Numbered from the stretch's first letter, positions 1-9,790 are shown. The stretch: 24,704 bases of DNA from an uncultured Clostridia bacterium (GCA_934131055.1 CAKOZB010000003.1:1-24704); one strand, 5' to 3'. The notes: generated by a model from the sequence alone, not told the origin. A program made the numbers and translations.

Positions 1-1360
<1,360 letters not shown>

Positions 1361-1378
1361 CTAATCGTTTTTTTCCAA

Positions 1379-2455
1379 TTAATCAAGTTCTTTTTTTATT
1401 CCTCCATTATTCACGTAGAATACAGATTTATTTTCGAACTCATCTTTTATTTCATCAGTACATGTAATAATTACTTGTGTATCTCCAATATTATTTAAGA
1501 AATTCTTTCTTCTTTTAGCATCTAGCTCAGACATAAAATCATCTAATAATAATATTGGACTTTCATTTATTTCTTCTTTGATAATTTGCAATTCACACAT
1601 TTTCAAAGATAAAACTGCTGTCCTATGTTGTCCTTGCGAACCATATACATTTACAAGATTATCATTTATGTATATATTAAAATCGTCTCTGTGAGCACCT
1701 TTTGTAGTAAAGCCTTTAATTATGTCCAATGTTCTTCTTTCTCTAATTAAACTAAGCAATTTTTCCTTGTTCTCACAGTCAGTTAAATATTCCACTCTAA
1801 TTTCTTCTTTATTCTCAGTTATTTTACTATGGATTTCATTTATTTTATCTGTTATTTTTTTTATAAATTCTAATCTATATAAACAGACTTTATTGGCATA
1901 TTCAGCAAGTTTTTCATCCCAAATATCCAATAAATCATAATTTCCATTTGTAGATTTTAATTGTTTTAGATAATTATTTCTTTGTTCTAATACCTTCAAA
2001 TACATGTTTAAATTATGCACATAATTTGGTCTTATTTGCCCAATCATCATATCTAAAAATCTACGTCTTTGTGCTGGACCATTCTTCAATATATTAATAT
2101 CATCTGGTGTAAATAAAACAACATTTATATTTCCTAAAAGGTCACTTAGTTTTTTTATTTTTATTCCATTAACAATTACATTCTTTTTATCTGCAATTTG
2201 AACTTTTATGTAACCCTCTCTGCTAGAATTTTTGTATTTTAGATTGATATTTAAGAAATCTTCGTTATATTTTATTAATTCTTTTTCCTTACTCGTTCTA
2301 AACGATTTACCAAAAGCAGAAATAAAAATTGATTCTATAATATTAGTTTTCCCTTGAGCATTATCTCCATAAAAAATATTAATATTATTATTAAATTCTA
2401 TCTTCTGCTTTTCATAATTTCTAAAATTTTGTAATTCTAGTTCAGTTATCAACAT
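1379..2455 (-). CDS. recF: DNA replication and repair protein RecF
   Basis: RecF is an SMC-like ATPase that binds single/double-strand junctions and, with RecO and RecR, loads RecA at gaps. The 358-residue product has the normal family length. Visible motifs are the Walker A GDNAQGKT (residues 30-37), the ABC-type signature around GSQGQHRTA, and the Walker B/D-loop LLLDDFMSELD (302-312). It lies only 43 bp after dnaN and 57 bp before gyrB. In most Firmicutes a small S4-domain RNA-binding gene sits between dnaN and recF, and a remB-type gene often sits after recF; neither fits in these gaps. A GAGG-type ribosome site precedes the ATG at 2455. Confidence 0.97.
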   Translation of the reverse strand: MLITELELQNFRNYEKQKIEFNNNINIFYGDNAQGKTNIIESIFISAFGKSFRTSKEKELIKYNEDFLNINLKYKNSSREGYIKVQIADKKNVIVNGIKIKKLSDLLGNINVVLFTPDDINILKNGPAQRRRFLDMMIGQIRPNYVHNLNMYLKVLEQRNNYLKQLKSTNGNYDLLDIWDEKLAEYANKVCLYRLEFIKKITDKINEIHSKITENKEEIRVEYLTDCENKEKLLSLIRERRTLDIIKGFTTKGAHRDDFNIYINDNLVNVYGSQGQHRTAVLSLKMCELQIIKEEINESPILLLDDFMSELDAKRRKNFLNNIGDTQVIITCTDEIKDEFENKSVFYVNNGGIKKELD

Positions 2456-2498
2456 ATTGTGCCTCTATTGTGGAAAACTTTTTTATTTTTCCTTTATT

Positions 2499-3620
2499 TT
2501 AGTCTTTTAATTTTATAGGTAAAATCATATATGTATAATCTCCCTCTTCATCAACTGGTCTAATTATACATGGTGAAATACTTGTACCAAAATCAACGAA
2601 AATTTCTTCATCATCAATATTTCTAAGTGCATCTAAGAAATATTTTGGATTAAATCCTGCTTCCAAATTTTTTCCTTCCGTTGATACATATATTTCTTCT
2701 TTTGCATCACCTGTTTGGTTTGTACAAGAAATTGTTATTTTGCCAATATCCACTGTTACCTTAACTGGATATTTTTTTTCTTTTTCTATACTTGATGCAG
2801 AAATTAAACTTACTCTCTCAAAGCAGTCTTGTAAGATTGATTTATTTACTCTTACTCTTGTTTCCCATGTTTCTGGAATAACACTTGAATAATTTAAAAA
2901 TTCTCCATCTAGTAATCTAGTTACTATCTTACAATTTTCCATTTCAAATAAAACCTGATTTTTAGCAACACCAATCTTTATCATATCAAAAGAATCTATT
3001 AAAATCTTGTTTATTTCATTTAAAGTTCTTCCTGGTATTACTGCAGAGAAATTATTTACCTTATTTTGTAGGAATTTACTCTTCCAAGCAAGTCTAAATC
3101 CATCAACAGCAACAACATTCAATTTATTATTTGCTATTTCAAATAAACAGCCTGTAAATATTGGTCTATTTTCTTCTGTACTTACAGCAAATATTGTTTT
3201 TCTAATCATATCTTTTAAAATTGTTTGCTCAATTTCAATAGAATTTTCTACACTTATTTTTGGTAATTCTGGGAATTCATCAGGATTCATTGTTGCAAGT
3301 TTATATAAAGAACCTTCACATTCTATAACAAGAAGATTTTTATCATTTACTTCTATGCTTATATCTGTATCTGGTAATCTTCTAATAATTTCAGTAAACA
3401 TTATAGCATTTACAACTGTAGCTCCTTGTTCTTCTACTTTACAATCATTAATAATATATTCTATACCTATCTCTAAATCATAAGTTGTTAATTTTATTTC
3501 ATTATCATTTGTTTGAATTAAAATACCCTCTAATATAGGCATTGTTGTTCTTACAGCAACAGCTTTAGTTACGGAATTAAGGGCTTTAAGGATTTTATCC
3601 TTCTCACAAATTAGTTTCAT
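2499..3620 (-). CDS. dnaN: DNA polymerase III beta sliding clamp
   Basis: DnaN is the ring-shaped clamp that tethers DNA polymerase III and other factors to DNA. The 373-residue product matches the family length and shows the usual features: N-terminal KDKILKALNSVTKAV, the central EENRPIFTGCLFE segment, and the C-terminal YTYMILPIK ending, part of the partner-binding pocket. The ATG at 3620 is preceded by AAAGGAG. The gene follows dnaA on the same strand across a 336-bp origin region. Its leader contains the AT-rich unwinding stretch and the DnaA-trio, so transcription of dnaN crosses the melting site. Confidence 0.98.
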   Translation of the reverse strand: MKLICEKDKILKALNSVTKAVAVRTTMPILEGILIQTNDNEIKLTTYDLEIGIEYIINDCKVEEQGATVVNAIMFTEIIRRLPDTDISIEVNDKNLLVIECEGSLYKLATMNPDEFPELPKISVENSIEIEQTILKDMIRKTIFAVSTEENRPIFTGCLFEIANNKLNVVAVDGFRLAWKSKFLQNKVNNFSAVIPGRTLNEINKILIDSFDMIKIGVAKNQVLFEMENCKIVTRLLDGEFLNYSSVIPETWETRVRVNKSILQDCFERVSLISASSIEKEKKYPVKVTVDIGKITISCTNQTGDAKEEIYVSTEGKNLEAGFNPKYFLDALRNIDDEEIFVDFGTSISPCIIRPVDEEGDYTYMILPIKLKD

Positions 3621-3956
3621 CTTGAAATCGTCTCCTTTATAATAATATAAATATATTTAGTAGTAGTAGTAATAGGTGCTGTGGATTGTGTGGAAAACTA
3701 TGTTAATTGTTTATTTCCCTAGCAATTTTGATGTTGATAACTCTGTGGATAAATTGAAAAGTTATACACAGGTAAAAATTGAAATTGTGGATTGCTAAGT
3801 TATCAACAGTTTATCCACACGTTTTCCACAGGGGGGTGTGAATAACTCATACAAGCTATGTGCTAGAATGATTATAGAATATTGAAACAAACAAGTATTT
3901 AGCAAACACCTATTTAAGATTGTTCTGGAAAGTATATTTAAATAGCATGTTACAGA
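3621..3956. other. oriC: oriC, dnaA-dnaN intergenic part with DnaA-box cluster
   Basis: This 336-bp gap holds a dense DnaA-box cluster between 3680 and 3845. Boxes on the plus strand (consensus TTATCCACA) are at 3762 (TTATACACA), 3800 (TTATCAACA), 3811 (perfect) and 3822 (TTTTCCACA). Boxes on the other strand (TGTGGATAA) are at 3680 (TGTGGATTG), 3689 (TGTGGAAAA), 3732 (TGTTGATAA), 3744 (perfect), 3786 (TGTGGATTG) and 3837 (TGTGAATAA). The unwinding side faces dnaN. This is the arrangement known for Bacillus subtilis. From 3846 to 3956, towards the dnaA end, I see no clear boxes and no gene. Confidence 0.93.
3637..3675 (+). promoter_or_regulatory. DnaA-trio and AT-rich unwinding element
   Basis: Immediately beside the paired boxes at 3680 and 3689 are six consecutive trinucleotides, TAG TAG TAG TAG TAA TAG, at 3658-3675. 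They are followed (towards dnaN) by an almost pure A/T stretch at about 3637-3657. In Bacillus subtilis such repeated trios guide DnaA from the boxes onto one strand of the melting region. The order box-box, short GC-containing spacer, trios, A/T tract is what I see here. Function is inferred from that published arrangement. Confidence 0.8.
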
Positions 3957-5303
3957 CTATTTGCTTTCGAGCAATATGTTTTTCACACTTTCCACAATTA
4001 GCTTTGTCTCTTTGCTTTCTTTAATATCTTTTTCGATTTTATTGCAAGCATGCATTACTGTTGTATGGTCTCTCTTGCCAAAGTCTTTTCCTATCTGAGG
4101 TAGAGACATATTGGCAACGTTTCTACATAAGTACATTGCAATTTGGCGTGGAAAAGTAATATCATTAGATCTTTTTGATCCTCTTAAATCTTTTGGATTT
4201 ATATTGAAATACTTTCCAACCGTTTCTTGAATAAATTCGGAAGAAATAACTTTTTCCTTTTGTGAAACTATATCATTTATCGCTTTTTCAGCCATTTCTA
4301 ATGTGATAGGACTGTGCGTTAAAGATGCGGTTGCAATTAATTTATTTAATGTTCCTTCGAGTTCTCTGATATTAGAATCGATTCGAGTTGCAATTGTTGA
4401 TAAAATTTCATCGTCAATTAAAATATTATCTAATTGAGCCTTTTTTCTAAGAATTGCAAGACGAGTTTCGTAGTCTGGGTTTGAAATATCGGCCATTATT
4501 CCCCATTCAAATCTAGACTTCAATCTGTCCTCAAGTAATTGAATATCTTTTGGTGGTTTATCACTCGAAAGAATAATTTGTTTTCCACTCTCATACAATG
4601 TATTAAAAGTGTGGAAAAATTCCTCTTGAATACGTTCTTTTCCAGCTATAAACTGAATATCGTCTATTAAAAGAATATCTATACTCCTATACTTGTTTCT
4701 AAATTGATCGTTAGTATTATCTTTTATTGCATTAATAAGCTGATTAGTAAAGTTTTCTGAAGTAACATATAATATTTTAGAATTTTTGTTATTCCTTAGG
4801 ATTTCATTACCAATTGCATGCATTAAGTGGGTTTTTCCCAAACCAACGCCTCCATAAAGATAAAGCGGGTTATAAGATGCGGCAGGTGCTTCAGCAACTG
4901 CCAAAGCAGCAGCATGAGCAAACCTATTATTATTACCAACGACAAATGTAGAAAATGTGTATTTTGGATTTAAATTTGTTGTGGCATAATTAATAGGAGC
5001 TTCAATGCTTGTGGCATCTCTTAGGTCTGCATTATTTGACGCTGCTTCAAGTTCTTCTCTAGATACAATAGAAACAGTACAATCTTTGTTTGTCAAATAA
5101 TTAAATGTATTAGTTAACAAATCTAGATATTTTGAAGAAACAACGTTCTTCTGGAAATCTGTAGATGTTAATAATACAATATGACCATTATCCTCGCTTT
5201 GAATCTCTAATACTTTTATCCAAGTCTCATATGAAATTTTAGTAGTCTCTTCTTTTAAAAGTTCTTTTGCTTTTGTTAATAAATCATTTAGTTCATTTTG
5301 CAT
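3957..5303 (-). CDS. dnaA: Chromosomal replication initiator DnaA
   Basis: DnaA is the AAA+ ATPase that binds origin boxes, melts DNA and recruits the helicase. The 448-residue product shows all parts: N-terminal oligomerisation domain (about 1-85), a very short linker, the AAA+ core starting near NPKYTFSTFVVG with Walker A GGVGLGKT (151-158) and Walker B ILLIDD, and the C-terminal DNA-binding domain with the box-reading signature GKRDHTTVMHACNKIE. The ATG at 5303 follows a GGAAGG ribosome site. Both flanks carry DnaA boxes: the main cluster on the dnaN side and four boxes in its own leader, which suggests autoregulation. Confidence 0.98.
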   Translation of the reverse strand: MQNELNDLLTKAKELLKEETTKISYETWIKVLEIQSEDNGHIVLLTSTDFQKNVVSSKYLDLLTNTFNYLTNKDCTVSIVSREELEAASNNADLRDATSIEAPINYATTNLNPKYTFSTFVVGNNNRFAHAAALAVAEAPAASYNPLYLYGGVGLGKTHLMHAIGNEILRNNKNSKILYVTSENFTNQLINAIKDNTNDQFRNKYRSIDILLIDDIQFIAGKERIQEEFFHTFNTLYESGKQIILSSDKPPKDIQLLEDRLKSRFEWGIMADISNPDYETRLAILRKKAQLDNILIDDEILSTIATRIDSNIRELEGTLNKLIATASLTHSPITLEMAEKAINDIVSQKEKVISSEFIQETVGKYFNINPKDLRGSKRSNDITFPRQIAMYLCRNVANMSLPQIGKDFGKRDHTTVMHACNKIEKDIKESKETKLIVESVKNILLESK

Positions 5304-5350
5304 TTATGTTCATCCTTCCAAAATCCTAGAATAAAGAATAGGAAATTATT

Positions 5351-5395
5351 TTATTCACATAGTTATCCACATAGTTATCCACAAACTGTGGATAA
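5351..5395. promoter_or_regulatory. Four DnaA boxes at exact 12-bp spacing in the dnaA leader
   Basis: TTATTCACA at 5351, TTATCCACA at 5363, TTATCCACA at 5375 and, on the other strand, TGTGGATAA at 5387. The start-to-start distance is 12 bp each time. The array lies between the putative dnaA promoter (5481-5510, minus strand) and the dnaA start, so bound DnaA could both repress dnaA and act as the upstream half of a bipartite origin. The rest of the 5304-5643 gap holds the divergent dnaA and rpmH promoters listed separately. Confidence 0.88.
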
Positions 5396-5480
5396 CTCGC
5401 AAACACGCTATTCCGCTATGTTTTTTAGTAAAAATTAAGCAAAAAAACATAAAAGTCTTTATTACCTTTTATTTCTGTAT

Positions 5481-5510
5481 ATAATATCAAAAAATAGGTT
5501 CAATAGTCAA
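5481..5510 (-). promoter_or_regulatory. Putative dnaA promoter
   Basis: Read on the minus strand there is TTGACT (5510-5505), an 18-nt spacer, then TATTAT (5486-5481), about 180 bp upstream of the dnaA ATG. Transcription from here would run through the 12-bp-spaced DnaA boxes. This is assigned by consensus only. Confidence 0.55.
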
Positions 5511-5557
5511 TATAAAACCAGAATAAAAATAAAAATATTTAAATTTACTTTAAACTA

Positions 5558-5587
5558 TTGACATAACATGAAAAACAGGTATATAAT
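5558..5587 (+). promoter_or_regulatory. Promoter of rpmH
   Basis: Perfect sigma-A type elements: TTGACA at 5558-5563, an 18-nt spacer, TATAAT at 5582-5587. It lies 57 bp upstream of the rpmH ATG and is divergent from the dnaA promoter. Confidence 0.85.
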
Positions 5588-5643
5588 AAGTAATACTTGT
5601 GAAAGAAAATTATCAAATTATATAGATATTGGAGGTGCAGAGA

Positions 5644-5778
5644 ATGAAAAGAACATATCAACCAAAAAAGAGACAAAATAAAAAAGAGCATGGTTTTATG
5701 AAAAGAATGAGCACAAGAGCTGGAAGAAATGTAATAAAAGCTAGACGTGCTAAAGGAAGAGAAAAATTAAGTGCTTAA
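5644..5778 (+). CDS. rpmH: 50S ribosomal protein L34
   Basis: L34 is a very small basic protein of the large ribosomal subunit. The 44-codon frame starts [18 protein letters not shown] and continues with the conserved [18 protein letters not shown] core, ending LSA; the length is exactly typical. It is preceded by GGAGGTG and a perfect promoter. It is followed 12 bp later by a strong hairpin terminator, so much of its transcript probably ends before rnpA, which allows L34 to be made in excess over RNase P protein. Confidence 0.98.
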   Translation: MKRTYQPKKRQNKKEHGFMKRMSTRAGRNVIKARRAKGREKLSA

Positions 5779-5790
5779 TTTAAAGCAGAG

Positions 5791-5821
5791 AGCCACTAGA
5801 AATGTTGTTAGTGGCTTTTTT
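5791..5821 (+). terminator. Rho-independent terminator after rpmH
   Basis: Perfect 8-bp stem AGCCACTA / TAGTGGCT (5791-5798 with 5809-5816), a 10-nt loop, and a run of six T. It stands between rpmH and rnpA and may act as a partial attenuator, because I see no clear separate promoter for rnpA. Confidence 0.88.
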
Positions 5822-5866
5822 GTAATGATGTAAGATTTGTGCCTTGAGAAAGGTATGCGATAAAAT

Positions 5867-6214
5867 ATGAAAAAGATTAATACATTAAAGAAAAATTATG
5901 AATTTAGCAATGTTATAAAAAGAGGCAATTATCATGTTAAAAAGCAAATAATTGTTTACATAACAAAAAATAATAAAAACAAAAATATAATAGGAATTGC
6001 AATAAGCACAAAACTTTGTAATGCTGTAAATAGAAATAAAATAAAAAGAATAATAAGAGAGTCATATTATAGAGAAATGAAAAAAATAAAACAAGGATAT
6101 AATATTGTTTTTCTTTGGAATAAAAAAGAACCTATTGAAAATATTTGTTTTCAAGAAGTGCATAAAGAAATAGTAGAAATTTTTAAAGAGGCAGACTTAT
6201 TTGAAAAAAATTAG
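5867..6214 (+). CDS. rnpA: Ribonuclease P protein component
   Basis: This is the protein subunit of RNase P, which helps the catalytic RNA bind and cut pre-tRNA 5' leaders. The 115-residue basic protein begins MKKINTLKKNYEFSNVIKRG, typical of the family, and holds the signature NRNKIKRIIRES near residues 54-65. It follows rpmH as usual. Its last 14 bp overlap the start of yidD, a sign of translational coupling. Confidence 0.96.
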   Translation: MKKINTLKKNYEFSNVIKRGNYHVKKQIIVYITKNNKNKNIIGIAISTKLCNAVNRNKIKRIIRESYYREMKKIKQGYNIVFLWNKKEPIENICFQEVHKEIVEIFKEADLFEKN

Positions 6215-6440
6215 TTTATTTTTTAGAAAAGTATTGATAAAAATAATTGAATTTTATCAAAAGCATATATCGAAAGTATTAGCTCATGGAGGAATAAATT
6301 GTAAGTTTTATCCTACATGTTCAGAATATACTAAGCAAGCAATCGAAAAATATGGGTGTATAAAAGGCATTATCAAAGGAATTTTTAGAATATTAAAATG
6401 TAATCCGTTTTCAAAGGGTGGATATGATCCTTTAAACTGA
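6201..6440 (+). CDS. yidD: Membrane protein insertion efficiency factor YidD
   Basis: YidD is a small amphipathic, membrane-associated protein that improves insertion by YidC. The 79-residue product shows the family core INCKFYPTCSEY followed by the C-terminal CNPFSKGGYDPL. The start is a TTG at 6201 inside rnpA, set 10 nt after AAAGAGG; no ATG is better placed. It sits 14 bp before yidC, the partner gene. Conserved cysteines are present, as in homologues. Confidence 0.95.
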   Translation: MKKISLFFRKVLIKIIEFYQKHISKVLAHGGINCKFYPTCSEYTKQAIEKYGCIKGIIKGIFRILKCNPFSKGGYDPLN

Positions 6441-6454
6441 TTGGAGGTAAAAAT

Positions 6455-7330
6455 ATGGGAGCAATAGCAAATTTATTTGGCTATTTACTTAACTTTCTTT
6501 ACAACATATTTAATAATTATGGAATTGCAATTATAGTTTTTTCAGTAATTTTAAGAATTATATTAATACCTGTAACTATATCACAACAAAAATCAATCAA
6601 GAAAAACGAAAAAATGCAGGAAAAAATGAAAGAAATACAGAGAAAGTATAAGAATAATCCTGAAAAATTAAATCAAGAAACAATGGATTTATATAAAAGG
6701 GAAAAGCTTAATCCGTTTAGTGGATGTTTAAGTTCTATACTACAAATTATAATTATACTTTCTGTGTTTTGGCTTGTAAGTAAACCTTTAACTTATATGA
6801 AAAAGGTGGATACAAACATAATAAATGGATATGTAGAAGAAATAAAAAATGAAGAGGGGAAAGCATCAGCATACCCAGAAATTCAAGTAATTCAGAAAAA
6901 AGCAAGTACAGATGAAAATGTAAATATTAATATGGAATTTTTGGGACTTGATTTAAGCAAAGTTCCAAATCAAAACATGGGAGATATTACAGTATATATC
7001 ATTCCTGTATTGTATATAATAACATCTTTTATATCAATAAAAATAACGAATGGAAAGAAGAAGAAAAACAAGACTTTACAAATAGAAGAAAAAACATCTA
7101 AGGACAAAGTAAATGTTGAAGATGGAAAGACTGAAAATGATGAAAGTCTAGAAGCAATGCAAGAAATGAACAATAGCATGATGTATATGGTACCAATAAT
7201 GTCTATATCGATTGCTTTTATAGCTCCTTTGGGACTAGCGTTATATTGGTTAGTAAGTAATATTTTAATTATAATTGAAAGACTTATAATTGATAAAGTA
7301 TTTAACAAGGAGGAAGATAAAAATGCCTAA
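6455..7330 (+). CDS. yidC: YidC/OxaA family membrane protein insertase
   Basis: YidC inserts and folds membrane proteins, alone or with SecYEG. The 291-residue product is of the short Gram-positive type but has no obvious lipobox signal peptide at its start. Hydrophobic segments are visible at about residues 5-45 (with the conserved Arg of SVILRIILIPVT that sits in the hydrophilic groove), 90-110, 180-200 and 242-280. A charged coiled region (KNEKMQEKMKEIQRKY) follows the first segments, as expected for the C1 loop. A long charged insert (about 200-235) precedes the final segments. GGAGG lies upstream of the ATG. The stop overlaps the start of jag by 8 bp. Confidence 0.95.
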   Translation: MGAIANLFGYLLNFLYNIFNNYGIAIIVFSVILRIILIPVTISQQKSIKKNEKMQEKMKEIQRKYKNNPEKLNQETMDLYKREKLNPFSGCLSSILQIIIILSVFWLVSKPLTYMKKVDTNIINGYVEEIKNEEGKASAYPEIQVIQKKASTDENVNINMEFLGLDLSKVPNQNMGDITVYIIPVLYIITSFISIKITNGKKKKNKTLQIEEKTSKDKVNVEDGKTENDESLEAMQEMNNSMMYMVPIMSISIAFIAPLGLALYWLVSNILIIIERLIIDKVFNKEEDKNA

Positions 7331-8009
7331 AACAATTATTGCAGAAGGCAAAACTTCTACAGAAGCTATAGAAAAAGGATTAAAAGAACTTAAAGCAACA
7401 AGGAATCAAGTTGATGTAAAGATACTTGAAGAAAAAAAGAAGAGCTTTTTTAGTATTTTAGATCCACATGTTGTAAAAGTTGAATTAACCATTAGGGAAG
7501 AGAGTATTCCAGAGAAAAAAGAAAAAAGCATTGAAAAGAAAGAAATAAATCAAAAAGATATTGAAGATGCCAATAAAGCAGTTGAAAACTTTTTGAATAA
7601 CTTTTTAAATAAAATTTCTAGTAATATTGAATATACAGTAAAAAATGAAAATGGACTTGTATATGTTAATATTAAAGGAGAAGATTCTACAAGATTGATT
7701 GGATATAGAGGAGAAGCTTTAAATGCTCTGCAAACGCTTTTGACAACTATTGCAAGTAAAAATAGAGAAGAAAGTGTTAAAGTAATTCTTGATATTGGAA
7801 ATTATAAAGATGCAAGAAAAAAGACTTTAGAAGAATTAGCTAGAAAAGTTGAAAAAACTGTAAAAAAGACAGGTAAGGCTGTAACATTAGAGCCTATGAC
7901 AGCATATGAAAGAAAAATATTACATACAGAACTACAAAATAGTGAATTTGTGAAAACATATAGCGTTGGTGAAGGCGATAGAAGAAGAGTTGTTATAGCA
8001 AAGAAATAA
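7323..8009 (+). CDS. jag: RNA-binding protein Jag/KhpB
   Basis: Jag (KhpB/EloR) is an RNA-binding protein linked to cell elongation and sporulation control. I choose the ATG at 7323, which follows AAGGAGG at the right distance, over an in-frame ATG 33 bp upstream that lacks a ribosome site. The 228 residues contain a Jag-N domain (about 1-55, TSTEAIEKGLKEL), a charged linker, a KH domain with the GYRG loop (127-130), and an R3H domain with R197 and H201 (YERKILHTEL). It overlaps yidC by 8 bp, the usual neighbour. Confidence 0.94.
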   Translation: MPKTIIAEGKTSTEAIEKGLKELKATRNQVDVKILEEKKKSFFSILDPHVVKVELTIREESIPEKKEKSIEKKEINQKDIEDANKAVENFLNNFLNKISSNIEYTVKNENGLVYVNIKGEDSTRLIGYRGEALNALQTLLTTIASKNREESVKVILDIGNYKDARKKTLEELARKVEKTVKKTGKAVTLEPMTAYERKILHTELQNSEFVKTYSVGEGDRRRVVIAKK

Positions 8010-8024
8010 TTGAATATAAATCGG

Positions 8025-8077
8025 AAGTCAAAGTTCGGATTTTAGTATATGTACTATTGTCTTGCTTTGACTTTTTT
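8025..8077 (+). terminator. Terminator after jag
   Basis: A 9-bp perfect stem, AAGTCAAAG (8025-8033) with CTTTGACTT (8065-8073), runs into six T from the end of the second arm. The 31-nt loop contains its own small hairpin (TAGTA / TACTA). It ends the rnpA-yidD-yidC-jag run. The remaining stretch to mnmE (8078-8253) is A/T-rich; I see no convincing promoter or gene in it. Confidence 0.82.
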
Positions 8078-8253
8078 ATTGGTGAAAAAATATTATACTA
8101 AATGAATTATGAAAATATAAAAGCACCATTATTGAGTAAAAAAAGTATTGCTTATGGGTAAAAAAAGAACCAAAAATAGTACCTTAATTTAAAATATGGA
8201 TAAAATTAATAGGTGTAATATTTTATATTCTAAGAAAAAAGGAGAGGAATAAT

Positions 8254-9621
8254 ATGAGTACAATTGCAGCAATATCAACAGCACCAGGAAATGCAGGAAT
8301 TGGAATAATTAGGTTGAGTGGCGATGATTGCTTTAAAATTTTGCAAAAGATATTTAAGCCTAAAAATAAGGGAGAAATAAAAGGATATACTATAAAGTAT
8401 GGGAATATTGTAAAAAGTGAGAATGATGAAATTATAGATGAAGTATTAGTATCTTACTTTGTTGCACCAAAGAGTTATACTAAAGAAAATATGTGTGAAA
8501 TAAATTCACATGGTGGCATAGTAGTTGAAAACCAAATTTTAGAAGAATGTTTAAAAAATGGTGCAGTTCTTGCAGACCCTGGAGAATTTACCAAAAGAGC
8601 ATTTATGAATGGAAGGATTGATTTATCTCAGGCTGAGGCTGTAATAGATATAATAAATTCTAAAACAGAAAAAGAAATGATGGTGGCTCAAAGACACTTA
8701 GAAGGAAGCTTATCGAAGAAAATAAAAGATATACAAGGTGAAATTTTAAATTTAATGGCAGATATAGAAGCTTCCATTGATTATCCTGAATATGACATAG
8801 AAGAAACTACAAATAAAAAAATAAATGATACATTAAATAGCGTAGAAGAAAAATTATTAAAATTAAAAAATAGTTTTGAAAATGGTAAAATTTTAAAAGA
8901 AGGAATTAAAACTGCGATTATTGGAAAACCAAATGTAGGAAAATCATCTCTTTTAAATTTAATACTTGGAGAAAATAGGGCAATAGTTAGTGATATAGAA
9001 GGAACAACAAGAGATACTATTGAAGAATACATAAATATAAAAGGCGTTCCATTGAAAATTGTGGACACAGCTGGAATAAGAAAAACAAATGACGAGGTTG
9101 AAAAAATAGGCGTAGAAAGAAGTATAAACAATATAAGTGATGCTGAATTAATAATTGCTCTATTTGACGATTCTCGTACGTTTGATGATCAAGACCAAAA
9201 AATATTAGATTTAATAGAAGGAAAAAAGACAATTATATTAATAAACAAAATTGACCTTGGAAAAAATTTAATTAAGGAAAATGAAAAGTTAAAAAAATTT
9301 AAAAATAATATAATTGAATTTTCTACAATCAATGAAACTGGGTTAGATAAATTATATAATAAAATAGAAGAGCTATTTAAATTAAATGAGTTGGATTGTG
9401 AAAACACTGAAATAATAACAAATAATAGGCATAAGCAACAAATATTATATGCTTTAGAAGATGTAGCAAAAGGAAGAGAAAGCTTAGAAACACATATGCC
9501 GGTTGATATTACGGCAATTTGTTTAAAAGATATATTAGAAAAATTAGCAGAAATAACAGGTGAAAATGTTTCTGAAGATATTATTAATGAAATATTTAAG
9601 AAGTTTTGCCTTGGAAAATAA
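8254..9621 (+). CDS. mnmE: tRNA modification GTPase MnmE
   Basis: MnmE works with MnmG to add a (carboxymethyl)aminomethyl group at C5 of the wobble uridine of certain tRNAs. The 455-residue product starts MSTIAAISTAPGNAGIGIIRLSG, the standard N-terminal domain, and has the inserted G domain with G1 GKPNVGKS (224-231), G2/TTRD region at 250-254, G3 DTAG (271-274) and G4 NKID (331-334). It ends FCLGK, carrying the invariant catalytic Cys of the C-terminal motif. An AAAGGAGAGG ribosome site precedes the ATG. The partner mnmG follows after about 170 bp. Confidence 0.97.
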   Translation: MSTIAAISTAPGNAGIGIIRLSGDDCFKILQKIFKPKNKGEIKGYTIKYGNIVKSENDEIIDEVLVSYFVAPKSYTKENMCEINSHGGIVVENQILEECLKNGAVLADPGEFTKRAFMNGRIDLSQAEAVIDIINSKTEKEMMVAQRHLEGSLSKKIKDIQGEILNLMADIEASIDYPEYDIEETTNKKINDTLNSVEEKLLKLKNSFENGKILKEGIKTAIIGKPNVGKSSLLNLILGENRAIVSDIEGTTRDTIEEYINIKGVPLKIVDTAGIRKTNDEVEKIGVERSINNISDAELIIALFDDSRTFDDQDQKILDLIEGKKTIILINKIDLGKNLIKENEKLKKFKNNIIEFSTINETGLDKLYNKIEELFKLNELDCENTEIITNNRHKQQILYALEDVAKGRESLETHMPVDITAICLKDILEKLAEITGENVSEDIINEIFKKFCLGK

Positions 9622-9669
9622 GGAAAATCACCATACAACATTATGTAAACATGATAAAAACTAAAGGAT

Positions 9670-9751
9670 GTTTTCATGAAAACTGGACAGAAAAACGGCT
9701 ACTAAGTACAAAGTGTCTTGAATAAGATTAAAGCTAAGTTTTCACGAGAAC
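9670..9751 (+). repeat. Pair of palindrome-like sites between mnmE and mnmG
   Basis: GTTTTCATGAAAAC at 9670-9683 is a perfect 14-bp palindrome. A related but imperfect copy, GTTTTCACGAGAAC, lies at 9738-9751. The two are 68 bp apart in the 169-bp gap between mnmE and the mnmG start. Such twin dyads could be operators, or decay products of a duplicated site. Function unknown. Confidence 0.45.
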
Positions 9752-9790
9752 AATGATACAATGAAAGTAAAAATGAAGGAGTTGGAAAAG

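Noticed and set aside
1407..1422. ParB-site look-alike in recF (TTATTCACGTAGAATA)
   Set aside because: Only about 11 of 16 positions match the consensus, it is within coding sequence, and such matches are expected by chance.
3007..3483. Plus-strand open frame inside dnaN
   Set aside because: It lies fully within the well-conserved sliding clamp gene; composition is typical of an antisense shadow.
7290..7322. Earlier in-frame ATG for jag
   Set aside because: It lies inside yidC without a ribosome site, while AAGGAGG directly precedes the ATG at 7323 and the family N-terminus begins there.
9761..9790. Earlier in-frame ATG for mnmG
   Set aside because: No ribosome site precedes it, and the AAGGAG that serves the ATG at 9791 lies within the extension.
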